From positions 393,651 through 457,650 of the forward strand of contig NZ_SHKI01000004.1 in assembly GCF_004217175.1 (NCBI RefSeq): a DNA stretch of 64,000 nucleotides. The letters are read 5' to 3'. The translations under genes were made by a program, and so were the position numbers. Of this stretch, positions 8,701 through 16,470 are shown piece after piece (the first letter of the stretch is position 1; each line of letters begins with the position of its first letter). Origin of the DNA: Leucobacter luti (GTDB lineage: Bacteria; Actinomycetota; Actinomycetes; Actinomycetales; Microbacteriaceae). Below the pieces are notes generated by a model, which did not search any database, was not told the DNA's origin, and saw nothing but the letters and a program-made list of their open reading frames with translations.

Positions 8701-9527
8701 GCGAGGATCGGCGAGTCGAGATCCTTCACCGCGGCGGCCATGCCCTGCGACACGCTGGTGAACGAGGACACGACGAGGCGTGGCTGCACCACGAAGCCCG
8801 CGACACCCGCGACCATCTGGCGCACGCGGTCGATGACCGGCTGCGGCTTGAATACGCCCTCGGACTGCGAGAGCTCGATGAGCGAGCGCGCGTCGATCGC
8901 GATCCCGAACTGCGCGTGCAGCACGCGGATCAGCTCCGGGTTGACCACGGGGAACTGCTTGAGCTTCAGCTCGAAGTCGCGGCCGTAGCGGCGGATCGCG
9001 AGCGGGCGCAGCAGCACGGGGGCGCAGAACTCCTCCCCCTCGAAGCTCCACTTTGCGATGCCCACACCGAGGTTGACGGTCTCGATCCCGCGCACCGTGC
9101 GCATCTCGATCGCCTTGTCGGTCACCCGACCTGCGGCCGCGCGAGCGTGCCGCAGCGCGAGATCGTCGCGGATCAGGGCGGAGAGCAGGATCTTGTTGCC
9201 CGTGATGAACTGCGGCAGGCCACCGGGGTGGGTGGTCGAGAGCTCGATGCGGTTCGCCGGGCGGTCGTCGAAGTGCAGCAGCGGATTGCGGCCGCCGATG
9301 CTCGCGGCCTCGCGCCGCCAATCAGCGTGCTCGTCGGCGTACGCGTCCACGAGCGACACCGGCCCCGTGAGCTGCGCCGTCAGATCCGGCTCCGGTCGCG
9401 GGCTTGGATCGGGCGCGGTTGCGAGCGCGCCCTCGTCACGAGGCGTCACCGCCTCGGGGGCCACGCCCTCCGCCTCATTTTCGCCGCGCACCGCTCCCGG
9501 TCGCTGACGCCGATCTACACTCCACAC
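5745..9527 (-). CDS. DUF4011-type SF1 helicase-like protein, Walker motifs degenerate
   Basis: Up to 1260 aa; GTG 9527 is the upstream limit and a start about 12 codons later is possible. Order of parts: DUF4011-like region (about 35-190, with NPLLHF and a conserved KWSFEG strand), an SF1 ATPase core split by a long helical insert (about 310-1100), and a C-terminal nuclease-like domain (about 1165-1245, IAIEIDLGDG and LRRLGWHYHRV). Relatives have PGTGKSQT as Walker A; here it reads PGTGGTQT, without the lysine. The Walker B region reads LLVDAGA where DEAS-type sequence is usual. Motif VI AMTRARRAM is kept. DNA repair or defence roles are possible, but ATP hydrolysis is doubtful. A small gene overlaps its stop. 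Confidence 0.85.
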   Translation of the reverse strand: MWSVDRRQRPGAVRGENEAEGVAPEAVTPRDEGALATAPDPSPRPEPDLTAQLTGPVSLVDAYADEHADWRREAASIGGRNPLLHFDDRPANRIELSTTHPGGLPQFITGNKILLSALIRDDLALRHARAAAGRVTDKAIEMRTVRGIETVNLGVGIAKWSFEGEEFCAPVLLRPLAIRRYGRDFELKLKQFPVVNPELIRVLHAQFGIAIDARSLIELSQSEGVFKPQPVIDRVRQMVAGVAGFVVQPRLVVSSFTSVSQGMAAAVKDLDSPILAAVCGSEPAREQLLAAYRPVSATHPDERSPDVDRFLYDADAEQDDVLAQIDAGHSIVVHTLPGTGGTQTVVNAIGSLAREGKRVLVVSPRRATLDGISHRLTRAGLAGLSVGPRRLRRNLVESISRNENARAEQLGEVDAALTRLRGVLRDYRGALSGADPRYGVSPLDALRRLTVLSLSERPPSTTVRLDDQALGQLTLDRSSMAEALTEVARLGQFQYGPEDSPWYGVNFGTTEEARTAYGLAVDLAESQLPRLISMANEVIGQTSMRPYETIAELGVYLRLLMGIRDTLDRFTPAVYDRSLTEVIAAHAPRGGDEMSAANKRRLRKLAREYVRPGVHITDMYSRLVQIQQQRVLWQRYTTVVGARPEVPLGIADVVVAYQSAYQDLDELDRVLGVAADPDRLKNRSLGALATRISDLARESEVLQNIQERTTIVERMRAAHLEPLLDDLSARHVPAEDVASELELAWWQSALERMLQTNPALLSANTGVLERLEADFRLVDDAHAGANGALLAATLADAWRVAVLDHKQEALAMREALRRPDASVAALAQGAPHLLGVLAPVWTMSPYEVAQLPDSMRFDTVLLVDAGATTLVENLGAIRRATQVVAFGDTMTQTPAHFEISVGAPVDDASDAEALHRRSAFAELGEVLPTLTLTRSYRAGGEDLTQLVNTRFYDGAIQSLPWAGSFLGHSSLTYEFVRGGQGLPDQQTGAVESTDAEVDRVVQLVLEHASERAGESLMVITASERHAVRVYQAVLQAFSKFPQYRDFLLGERAEPFAVLTLEQATAQSRDRVIFSIGYGRTPHGRVLSNFGGLGRPGGERLLAVAMTRARRAMTIVSCFKPEDLDSARIKHGVVELAQLLALEHPAPEPPALPAERDPMVGELADRLEALGLTVALDYRGVIPLAASYAGRAIAIEIDLGDGSDSLRDTLRLRPAVLRRLGWHYHRVQSFDLFADPDEAARRIARIVGREAGEAAAAAGRA

Positions 9528-9560
9528 ACCGCCACCCTAGGCGCTGCGGGGCAAAATGAA

Positions 9561-9596
9561 CGCAACCGCGGCGGAGTTTCGCGCGCCGCGGTTGCG
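9561..9596 (-). terminator. Terminator after uracil/xanthine permease
   Basis: Perfect 13-bp stem CGCAACCGCGGCG/CGCCGCGGTTGCG with a 10-base loop, followed on the minus strand by TTCATTTTG. It separates the permease from the helicase-like gene. Confidence 0.75.
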
Positions 9597-9632
9597 TGTG
9601 GGGTTCAGGGAATTCGGAGGGTGTGACCCCGG

Positions 9633-10997
9633 CTACGGGGTGTGGTCCTCCGCCGGAGCGGTCACCACCGGATCCGCCACCTGCATTTCGCCGCCCCGCA
9701 CCTTCGCCAGCACGCGCATCAGGTGGTACACACCGATCGCCGCGATCGTGCCGAGTGCGATGCCGTTGAACACGACCGACCCGAAATTGATCGTGAAGTC
9801 GGCGATGCCCACGATGAGCGGCACTGCCGCGGAGAACTGGTTGATCGGCTTCGAGAAATCGACCTTGTTGTCGATCCAGATCTTGACGCCGATCAGGCCG
9901 ATCAGACCGTAGAGCGCTACGGTGACGCCGCCGAGCACGGCCGGCGGGACGGAGAAGATGATCGCGCCGACCTTCGGGGAGAAGCTGAGCAGCACGGCGA
10001 TGGTGCCGGCGACCCAGTACGCGGCCGTTGAGTACACGCGGGTCGCGGCCATCACGCCGATGTTCTCGCCGTAGGTCGTGGTGCCCGAGCCGCCGCCGAA
10101 ACCGGCGAGCATGGTCGAGACGCCGTCTGCGAGCAGCGCGCGGCCGGTCACCGGATCGAGATCGCGGTTGACCATGAGGCCCACGCTCTTCACGTGACCC
10201 ACGTTCTCGGCGATCAGCACGAGCACCACGGGCAGGAACGCGGGCAGCAGGCCCCAGAGCGACGGATCCGCGAACGGGTTGCCCACGGCGTGGAAGGCGG
10301 GCAGACCCACCCACGCGGCGTCGCCCACGGCTGAGAAGTCCACGAGGCCGGCGAAGAACGCGATTGCGTAGCCGACGGCCATGCCGAGCACGATCGAGAG
10401 CCGCCCGATCAGGCCACGGAACAGCACCGTGATGAGCAGGATCGCGATCAGCGTGGCGAACGCCACCCACGACGAGAGCACCTGGTCAACATCGGGGTTC
10501 GCGCCCGGGTTGCCGGTCCAGTTGTTGCGCACCGCCGGGGCGAGGTTGAAGCCGATGAGGGCAACGATGCCGCCCATGACGACGGGCGGCATGAGCGCGT
10601 TGATCCAGCCGGTGCCGAAGCGGTGCACCACCAGGCCAACGATGGCCATGAGCACACCGATCGCGAGGATGCCGAACGATGCACGGCCGAGGTCGTCGCC
10701 ACCCGCGGTCGCCGCGAGGATCGGCGCGATGAACGCGAACGACGAGCCGAGGTAGCTCGGCAGGCGGTTGCCCGTGAGCAGCAGGAACAGCAGCGTCCCG
10801 AGGCCCGAGAAGAACAGCGTCGCCGTCGGGCTGAAGCCCGTGAGCAGCGGCACGAGGAAGGTGGCGCCAAACATCGCGACGACGTGCTGCGCGCCGAAGC
10901 CGATCGTGCGGCCCCAGCTCAGGCGCTCATCCGGGAGGACGATCGCCTCGGGTGCGACGTGCTTGCCGTCGCCGTGCAGTTTCCAGGGCAGGGCCAT
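9633..10997 (-). CDS. NCS2 family uracil/xanthine permease
   Basis: 454 aa from ATG 10997, which has GGAG at proper spacing; an upstream in-frame start is ignored. It is an integral membrane proton symporter for a nucleobase. Multiple hydrophobic helices cover residues about 30-425. The NCS2 signature ENIGVMAATR is present (form [QEP]-N-x-G-x4-T-[RKG]), and the N-terminal segment RTIGFGAQHVVAMFGATFL is typical of UraA/PyrP-like uracil permeases. The specificity call (uracil rather than xanthine) is family-based. It is a single-gene unit between terminators. Confidence 0.9.
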   Translation of the reverse strand: MALPWKLHGDGKHVAPEAIVLPDERLSWGRTIGFGAQHVVAMFGATFLVPLLTGFSPTATLFFSGLGTLLFLLLTGNRLPSYLGSSFAFIAPILAATAGGDDLGRASFGILAIGVLMAIVGLVVHRFGTGWINALMPPVVMGGIVALIGFNLAPAVRNNWTGNPGANPDVDQVLSSWVAFATLIAILLITVLFRGLIGRLSIVLGMAVGYAIAFFAGLVDFSAVGDAAWVGLPAFHAVGNPFADPSLWGLLPAFLPVVLVLIAENVGHVKSVGLMVNRDLDPVTGRALLADGVSTMLAGFGGGSGTTTYGENIGVMAATRVYSTAAYWVAGTIAVLLSFSPKVGAIIFSVPPAVLGGVTVALYGLIGLIGVKIWIDNKVDFSKPINQFSAAVPLIVGIADFTINFGSVVFNGIALGTIAAIGVYHLMRVLAKVRGGEMQVADPVVTAPAEDHTP

Positions 10998-11108
10998 GCT
11001 GGCTCCTTCGAGGGGCGGTCGTTCACAGTGTGCTGCGCGTCCACCCCGAAAGCGCGCGACCAAGGAGTTATCTTACAGCGAACGCTCAGGATCGCGCGAG
11101 AGCCGCGT

Positions 11109-11141
11109 GCGGGCGCCCCGGGCCGGGAGCCGGGCGCCCGC
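11109..11141 (-). terminator. Terminator after cupin gene
   Basis: Stem GCGGGCGCCC/GGGCGCCCGC just past the cupin stop; no clear T-tract follows. It probably ends the flavoprotein-cupin operon. Confidence 0.5.
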
Positions 11142-11147
11142 CCGCGC

Positions 11148-11546
11148 CTACTCGGCGGCGATGTAGATCTTGCGGATGTGGTCGGCGACCGTCCAGCGCG
11201 TTCGCGTGCCGGCGACGAGGCGCATCACGTCGCCCTGCGCCACCTCGACGGTGCGCGGGGACTCCTCCGGCGCGACGCCCGGCTCGCTGAGCAGCTCGAT
11301 CGTCGCCCCACCCGAGAGCACGACGAAGAGCTCGTCGACCTCGGTGTCGGTGACGGTGCCGCCGCGCAGCTCCCAGATCCCGGTCTCGGCGCCACCGATC
11401 GCGCCGAGCTCGACGATCCCCTGCGTGGGCGCACCCGCGACCACGTCTGCGGCGTCGACGGCCTCGTGCTCAACCACCACGGCCGTCGCGTGCACCAGGT
11501 CGTTCGCGCCGTCGGGCAGCTGCGCGGCCCCCGCTTCGGCGCTCAC
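11148..11546 (-). CDS. Cupin domain protein
   Basis: 132 aa, a single cupin fold of the Cupin_3 type: GIWELRGGTVTDTEVDELFVVLSGGATIEL forms the first strands and GDVMRLVAG the turn before the last ones. The metal-binding His residues of classical cupins are not obvious; Glu and Asp take those positions. The ATG overlaps the stop of the upstream FAD oxidoreductase (ATGA), so the two are translationally coupled. The pairing of a DAO-family oxidase with a small cupin is common in actinobacteria and suggests a shared role in amine or amino-acid breakdown. The reaction is unknown. Confidence 0.75.
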   Translation of the reverse strand: MSAEAGAAQLPDGANDLVHATAVVVEHEAVDAADVVAGAPTQGIVELGAIGGAETGIWELRGGTVTDTEVDELFVVLSGGATIELLSEPGVAPEESPRTVEVAQGDVMRLVAGTRTRWTVADHIRKIYIAAE

Positions 11547-12964
11547 GAGTCGAACCCGAGCCCGAGCGCGTCGAGCGTCTTGAGGAGCACGTTGCGCTTG
11601 CCCTCGTTGTGGTCGGCACGATCCAGTGCCCAGCGCGTGAGGTTGATCCCGATCGACGCGGCGGGCTCCGGCGGGAACGGCAGCGGCACGTCCTTGACCA
11701 TCTTGAGCTCGGTGCGCTCGGTGACGCGGCCCTCAAGCCGGTCGACGATCACGTCGGCCGCGAAGTGGGTGGCCCCCACGCCCAGCCCGGTGAAGCCGGC
11801 GACGTACTGCACCCGGCCGCCGTGCGCCTGCCCGAAGAACGCGCAGAAGCGGGTGCTGGTGTCAATGACCCCGGCCCAGCGGTGCGAGAACTTCACTCCG
11901 GCGAGCTGCGGGAAGGTGGTGAAGAAGTGGCTCGCAAGCTTGCGGTGGCTCTCCATCCTGTCCTCGTGCTCGGGGTTGATCTTGCCGCCGGCAAAGTACA
12001 CCGCGTCATAGCCGCCCCAGAGGATCCGGTTGTCCTTGGTGAGGCGCGAGTAGTGGAACTGGTTCGCCATGTCGGCGAGGCCCTCGCGACCCGCCCAGCC
12101 GATCGAGGCGAGCTGCTCGTCGGTGAGCGGCTCGGTCATCAGCACGTAGTCGTAGACCGGGACGGTGTGCAGGCGGTACCGCTTCAGCAGCGACGGGAAC
12201 ACGTTGGTGCACAGCGCGACGCGCTCGGCGGTGACCGTGCCGCGCTCTGTGACGAGCTGGATCGGAGCGTCCGATCCCCCGTCAAGGCGCTTCACGGGCG
12301 TGCGCTCGTAGATCTCGACACCGATCTCCGCCGCGTGCCGCGCGAGCTCGGCGGCGAGCTTCGCCGGGTGCAGGTTGGCGTTCTCGTGCGGCGAGAACTC
12401 GCCGCCGAGGAAGGTGGGCGAGGCGATGCGCTGCTGCACCTGCTCGGCGTCGTAGACCTCGACTGCCGGATCGTCGCTCTCGCCGAGCCACTCGACCTGG
12501 TGCGGCGCGTTTGCCACGGACAGGGCACCGTTGCGCTCGAAATCGACGTCGAGCTTGTGCTCGCCGATGAAGCGCTCGATCGCGTCGAGGTTCTCGAAGC
12601 CGAGCCGGGACAGCGTGCCGGTCTCGTCGGGCCACCGCGCCTCGGCGTTTGGCTCGCCGTGGGTGATGCTCGCCTCGCAGAAGCCGCCGTTGCGGCCCGA
12701 CGCCGCCCAGCCGATGCGCACCGCTTCGAGCAGCACGACGCGGCGCTCGGGGTGCTCCGTCTTGAGCTTGATCGCGGTCCAGAGCCCGGCGTAGCCGCCG
12801 CCGACCACGGCGTCGTCCACGCGGGTGTCGCCGGCCAGCGGCTCGTAGCTCGCGGCGTGGCCCGCCACGTCGTCGGTCCAGAAGCAGCCGAGCTTGGTGT
12901 CGGCGAGCGCGTCTTCGACGATTCGTGCCGCGGGGCGGTTGGTCTCAAAAATTGTGGGGTGCAT
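11543..12964 (-). CDS. FAD-dependent oxidoreductase, DAO/PuuB-like
   Basis: 473 aa from ATG 12964, the second in-frame start. The N-terminal FAD Rossmann motif AVVGGGYAGLWTA lies near residue 55, followed by RIGWAASGRNGGF, the fingerprint of DAO-family enzymes such as gamma-glutamylputrescine oxidase. The C-terminal FAD contact GFTGLGVGATH is present. Such enzymes oxidise amines or amino acids with oxygen, giving an aldehyde or keto acid, ammonia and peroxide. A polyamine or related amine is the likely substrate, by family only. It overlaps the cupin gene, and a 17-bp palindrome lies about 65 bp upstream of its start. Confidence 0.85.
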   Translation of the reverse strand: MHPTIFETNRPAARIVEDALADTKLGCFWTDDVAGHAASYEPLAGDTRVDDAVVGGGYAGLWTAIKLKTEHPERRVVLLEAVRIGWAASGRNGGFCEASITHGEPNAEARWPDETGTLSRLGFENLDAIERFIGEHKLDVDFERNGALSVANAPHQVEWLGESDDPAVEVYDAEQVQQRIASPTFLGGEFSPHENANLHPAKLAAELARHAAEIGVEIYERTPVKRLDGGSDAPIQLVTERGTVTAERVALCTNVFPSLLKRYRLHTVPVYDYVLMTEPLTDEQLASIGWAGREGLADMANQFHYSRLTKDNRILWGGYDAVYFAGGKINPEHEDRMESHRKLASHFFTTFPQLAGVKFSHRWAGVIDTSTRFCAFFGQAHGGRVQYVAGFTGLGVGATHFAADVIVDRLEGRVTERTELKMVKDVPLPFPPEPAASIGINLTRWALDRADHNEGKRNVLLKTLDALGLGFDS

Positions 12965-13027
12965 AGCGTCCTCGTTGTCGATGTCCGCTCCGATCATCGC
13001 ACACCGAGCAGCGATTGTAAATGCCTA

Positions 13028-13044
13028 TGTCAACGACGTTTACA
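13028..13044. promoter_or_regulatory. 17-bp palindrome upstream of the flavoprotein operon
   Basis: TGTCAACGACGTTTACA is an inverted repeat with one mismatch centred on an A, in the 164-bp gap before the FAD oxidoreductase start. Its right arm overlaps a TTTACA/TTGACA-like -35 region on the minus strand. Size and symmetry suit a dimeric repressor; no regulator gene is adjacent, so the factor is unknown. Confidence 0.45.
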
Positions 13045-13128
13045 TCAGGGTGAATCCCAGCTCCCCTCAGCGATGCACCGCACCGCGCCGCACCGCGCCC
13101 CGGCGACTGCGGCACCCCCGGCGGCGGA

Positions 13129-13353
13129 CTACTCGGCCGGCGGCTTCATGATGACGCCGGTGGCCAGCCCGAGTGCGAGGCCGGCGGGCAGCCACAGCCA
13201 GAACTGCGTCAGCGCCGCGATGAGCACGCCCATCGCCGCGCCCATGACGAGCCCCACGATGACCTGCTTGCGCCGGGCCTGCGGTGAGGGCGCGTCTTGC
13301 TTCTTCTTCGCGCGATCGTTTCGCGACTTGCCAGATTTCGGAGCCTTGCTCAT
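13129..13353 (-). CDS. Small membrane protein with basic N-terminus
   Basis: 74 aa. Residues 1-30 are Lys/Arg-rich; two short hydrophobic helices follow (about 31-47 and 50-68) with a C-terminal KPPAE. Its ATG overlaps the stop of the EamA-CYTH gene (ATGA), so the pair is coupled. I do not recognise a named family. The basic head and two-helix hairpin suggest an inner-membrane protein with cytosolic ends. Confidence 0.75.
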   Translation of the reverse strand: MSKAPKSGKSRNDRAKKKQDAPSPQARRKQVIVGLVMGAAMGVLIAALTQFWLWLPAGLALGLATGVIMKPPAE

Positions 13354-14978
13354 GCGTCAAGCCTACGCGCAGCCGCCTGATCGGACGCGTCGAGTTCGGC
13401 GAGCGCCGCGAGCTGTGCGGGTGCGGCCCCGCGGGCACGCGCGAGCGCGGTCAATTTGCCGGTTGCCCGCGCGATCTTCGCGGGGCTCGCGGACGGCACT
13501 GCCCCCGCGGCGCGCAGCACCGGCTCAAGCGCGTCGAGGTGTGTCTCGGCGCCTCCGGGCAGCAGCTCGGCCTCCCACTCGCGCCAGGCCCGCCGCACGC
13601 CGTCCGCCAGGTCGGCGGCACGCACGCGGTCGTCCGCGAGTTCCACCACCGGCGCGCCCGCGGAATCGCGCAGCACGACGACCGTGCGCTCGGTCTCGAG
13701 CGTGGCGCGCGGCGCAACCTCGGCAACGGCGTCGCCGATCGTCGCGCGCAGGTCCTCGCGCAGCGCCGCGGGCATCTCGGCGCCGAGCGGCCACTGCAGC
13801 TCGCGCACCCCGCCCGGCTCACGCCGCTTGATGTGCCACCCGGCGTCCGAGCCGCCCTCGCGCACGCGCACCGCGATCCCCGCGGCGGCGAGCGCCTCGG
13901 AGGGGGTGTCAAAGTACGTCGCCACCAAGCGATAGGTCACGGGAGCGTCGGCGGTAAAGCCGGCGCCCGCAAACTGTCCGGGGGTCGGCACCGCAGTGTC
14001 GACCGCGACCTCGTACTTCCGCTCGATCTCGAGTGCTTCGATCCCCGCTGCTGGCGCCATTCCTCCAGCGTACGCCGTGTCGTCGGGAAGGTCCGGAGCG
14101 GGTTCGGCGGCCGGCCCGTGCCCGCCCGCAAGCCACACGATCCCCGCCCCGGCCGCGACGACCAGGCAGACGCCCAGCAGCGCAATGGGAGTGAGCACCT
14201 GGTCGAGGAAGATCGCCCCGAGGATGGTGCCGACCACCGGGTCGAACGCGAAGAAGACCCCGAGCACGCGAGCGGAGGTGAGGCGCCCCGCAATCGTGTC
14301 GACGGTGAACGCCAGCGCCGTGCCGAGCAGGGCCGATGCGATGAGGGGCACCAGGTGCTCCACGCGGATCAGCGGGATCACGGGGGCAGAGAACGGGAGG
14401 GTCAGGATCGCCGCGATCGTGACGGAGAGCGCAACGCTCGGCAGTCCACCCTCGGACTGGCCCACGTGCGCCGCGAGCAGGGTGTAGAGCCCGAACGCCG
14501 CGCCCGCGAGCGCCGCGAACAGCAACCCGAGGGGATCGAGCGCGCCGCCGAATCCGGCGATGAGCGCGACGCCGAGCAGCGCGACCATCGCGAGCGCCCC
14601 CTCGCGCGCGCGGCGCGAAGCGAGCAGCGCGACCAGGCACGGGCCGAGGAAGTCGATCGTGGTCGCCACACCCAGCGGAAGCCGCGAGAAGGCGAGGTAG
14701 AGAAACGCGTTCATCGCGGCCATCGCCACGCCGTAGAGCACGATCCCGAGCCACTCGCGCCGCGTCCGCCCGCGGAGCCGCGGCCGAAAAATGAGCAGCA
14801 GGATCACTGCGGCGATGAGCATGCGAACGGCGCTCGTGCCCAGCACCCCGAATGCGGGGAAGAGCCCGACGGCGATGACCGCCGAGAACTGCATCCCCAG
14901 CGAGCCAACGAGGACAAGCAGCATGGCGCGGATGGTGGCGCCGCGCGTGAACCGAGAGGCATTCGACGATGAGCTCAT
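13350..14978 (-). CDS. EamA/RhtA-like exporter fused to a CYTH domain
   Basis: 542 aa from ATG 14978. Residues about 10-295 are a ten-helix drug/metabolite transporter of the RhtA (threonine/homoserine efflux) type, with two EamA repeats. After a short linker, residues from about 307 form a CYTH domain: EIERKYEV supplies the ExExK signature of triphosphate-binding enzymes, and later Arg/Lys/Glu-rich strands fit the tunnel fold. There is no stop between the parts. The linker codes TGGAGGAATGG, so the ATG at 14060 carries an SD-like GGAGGA, but directly abutting it, which is poor spacing. The two domains are normally separate proteins, so this is either a true fusion or a lost stop. It overlaps the next small gene. 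Confidence 0.85.
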   Translation of the reverse strand: MSSSSNASRFTRGATIRAMLLVLVGSLGMQFSAVIAVGLFPAFGVLGTSAVRMLIAAVILLLIFRPRLRGRTRREWLGIVLYGVAMAAMNAFLYLAFSRLPLGVATTIDFLGPCLVALLASRRAREGALAMVALLGVALIAGFGGALDPLGLLFAALAGAAFGLYTLLAAHVGQSEGGLPSVALSVTIAAILTLPFSAPVIPLIRVEHLVPLIASALLGTALAFTVDTIAGRLTSARVLGVFFAFDPVVGTILGAIFLDQVLTPIALLGVCLVVAAGAGIVWLAGGHGPAAEPAPDLPDDTAYAGGMAPAAGIEALEIERKYEVAVDTAVPTPGQFAGAGFTADAPVTYRLVATYFDTPSEALAAAGIAVRVREGGSDAGWHIKRREPGGVRELQWPLGAEMPAALREDLRATIGDAVAEVAPRATLETERTVVVLRDSAGAPVVELADDRVRAADLADGVRRAWREWEAELLPGGAETHLDALEPVLRAAGAVPSASPAKIARATGKLTALARARGAAPAQLAALAELDASDQAAARRLDA

Positions 14979-15011
14979 CAGACCTACTGTAGTGCCGGAT
15001 ACACTGTCCGC

Positions 15012-15563
15012 ATGGCAGTGGACCCCGGACTCGCGGCGGCGCTGCAGCGCGCCGCGGACGCGTGCGCTTCGACCGCCGCAAGCCTTGCCGCTGCCGGGGT
15101 CGCCTCCGAGCACCTCGCGGAGCTCCTCGCCCCGAAGCGGGTGCTGCTGTGGACGCGCCCCGCGCGGATGCAGCAGCGCGGCCGCGTCTGGCGGATCGGC
15201 ACGCTGCTGCTGGGAGACGACGGCGCGCTCTACGCGGCGAGCCGGGCGACGCGGGCCGCCGAGCGCGGCCGCCCCGGCTACCAGTCAGTGTCGCGCGAGG
15301 AGCGGCGCGAGATCGCCGCGGCGGCGCTGCGGGGCGGGTTTGAGCCGGGCACCGCGGTGAACTTCGATGCGACGCCGATCCCGCTCAGCGCAGCGGACCC
15401 CGAGGCCGCCACCGCGCTCGGTGATCCCGCGCTCCCCGTGGGGTTCGCCGACGGGGAGGTGCGCGTGCGCTGGCGCGCGGGCGCACCGCTCAGTGGCGCT
15501 CCCTCGCTGGCAGAGTTTCTCACCGATCGCACCGAGCTGCTGCGCACGCCGCGCGGCGCGTAG
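15012..15563 (+). CDS. Conserved hypothetical protein
   Basis: 183 aa, cytosolic, with no signal or TM segment. Features: an Ala-rich helical N-terminus (1-45), a central RGRVWRIGTLLLGDDGALYAA strand-rich segment, and a C-terminal half with the short patterns VRWRAGAPL and SLAEFLTDRTELL. I cannot assign a family function. It is divergent from the EamA-CYTH gene with only 33 bp between the starts, so promoters must overlap. Confidence 0.7.
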   Translation: MAVDPGLAAALQRAADACASTAASLAAAGVASEHLAELLAPKRVLLWTRPARMQQRGRVWRIGTLLLGDDGALYAASRATRAAERGRPGYQSVSREERREIAAAALRGGFEPGTAVNFDATPIPLSAADPEAATALGDPALPVGFADGEVRVRWRAGAPLSGAPSLAEFLTDRTELLRTPRGA

Positions 15564-15868
15564 CCGCGGGCACGCAAGAACGCTGCACCGACCGCGCAAT
15601 CGATAGGGGGGGGTGATCGCGCGGTCGATACAGCAGGGGTGAGGCCTCGGAACCGCCGGTGATCGGGGGGACAATCACGGGCGGCGTACCACCGGGACCT
15701 CTGCGTTGTGTCTCACAACCCACCGCTGGGGTGGTGATTTCAGACTATGGGCCGCGCGGCCCCCGTCACGGCAAACCACCCCAGCTACAGTGCTCGACGG
15801 CGCAAATACCGTGCTGGGGACGACAGGCTCAGTAGTGCGCGGCCCCCTGCCACAGGCGCACCCCCGAT
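15564..15868. other. Gap with hairpin and G8 run
   Basis: A convergent intergenic space. At 15590-15626 GACCGCGCAATC pairs with GATCGCGCGGTC (one mismatch) around a loop holding eight consecutive G. No T-tract follows, so it is a doubtful terminator. Nothing else was recognised in the remaining 240 bases. Confidence 0.5.
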
Positions 15869-16381
15869 TCACTCGGATGCGGCGCCAGAATCGGAGTCCT
15901 CAGCCGCGGCCCGAAACGCCCAGCGCATGTGGTCGCTCGTGAGGAAGTCGGCGATACCGATCATGATCAGGCTGAACACGATCTGCTCGGTGACCATCCA
16001 CACCGGGTAGAGGCCGGGGATCGCTGCCATGACCAGGGTGACCACGGGGAAGATCTGTGCGAACAGGCGCAGCCGCTGGTACGCCCAGCGCCAGCCGAGG
16101 GCCGCCCGCCACGCAAAGTAGCCCAGCGTGAGCGTCATGCCGAGCACCACGACGGTGCGCATCCAGACCGCGAACGGCACCGATCCGCCCGAGCTGGCGA
16201 TCACCACGGCAGCGACCACGGCCCCGACGCCGAGGACCACCTCCGCGCCGAGCAGCCACCAGATCCACGCGAACGCGCGCCGCGTCTTCGGGTGGCGCCG
16301 CGCCGAGTCCGAGATTCGCACGCCCGCCTGGCGCCCGCCAGCGAGCCGGTCGAGGCGCAAGAGCCAAGATTCCCACATCAT
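15869..16381 (-). CDS. Four-helix integral membrane protein
   Basis: 170 aa from ATG 16381 (adjacent Met codons at 16381 and 16378). A short basic head is followed by about four hydrophobic helices (about 40-68, 75-97, 105-130, 135-157) and an acidic Ser/Asp/Glu tail. I do not recognise a family. It lies 89 bp beyond the aldehyde dehydrogenase gene in the same direction, so read-through from the catabolic operon is possible. Confidence 0.7.
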   Translation of the reverse strand: MMWESWLLRLDRLAGGRQAGVRISDSARRHPKTRRAFAWIWWLLGAEVVLGVGAVVAAVVIASSGGSVPFAVWMRTVVVLGMTLTLGYFAWRAALGWRWAYQRLRLFAQIFPVVTLVMAAIPGLYPVWMVTEQIVFSLIMIGIADFLTSDHMRWAFRAAAEDSDSGAASE

Positions 16382-16470
16382 GCCGCCAGCGTACGCCCGG
16401 CTGAGCCCCCGGGTCGCGCGGGCCCGCAAAGATCAACCAAACGGCTGAGCCGCTCGCTGCGCCCCCGGGC

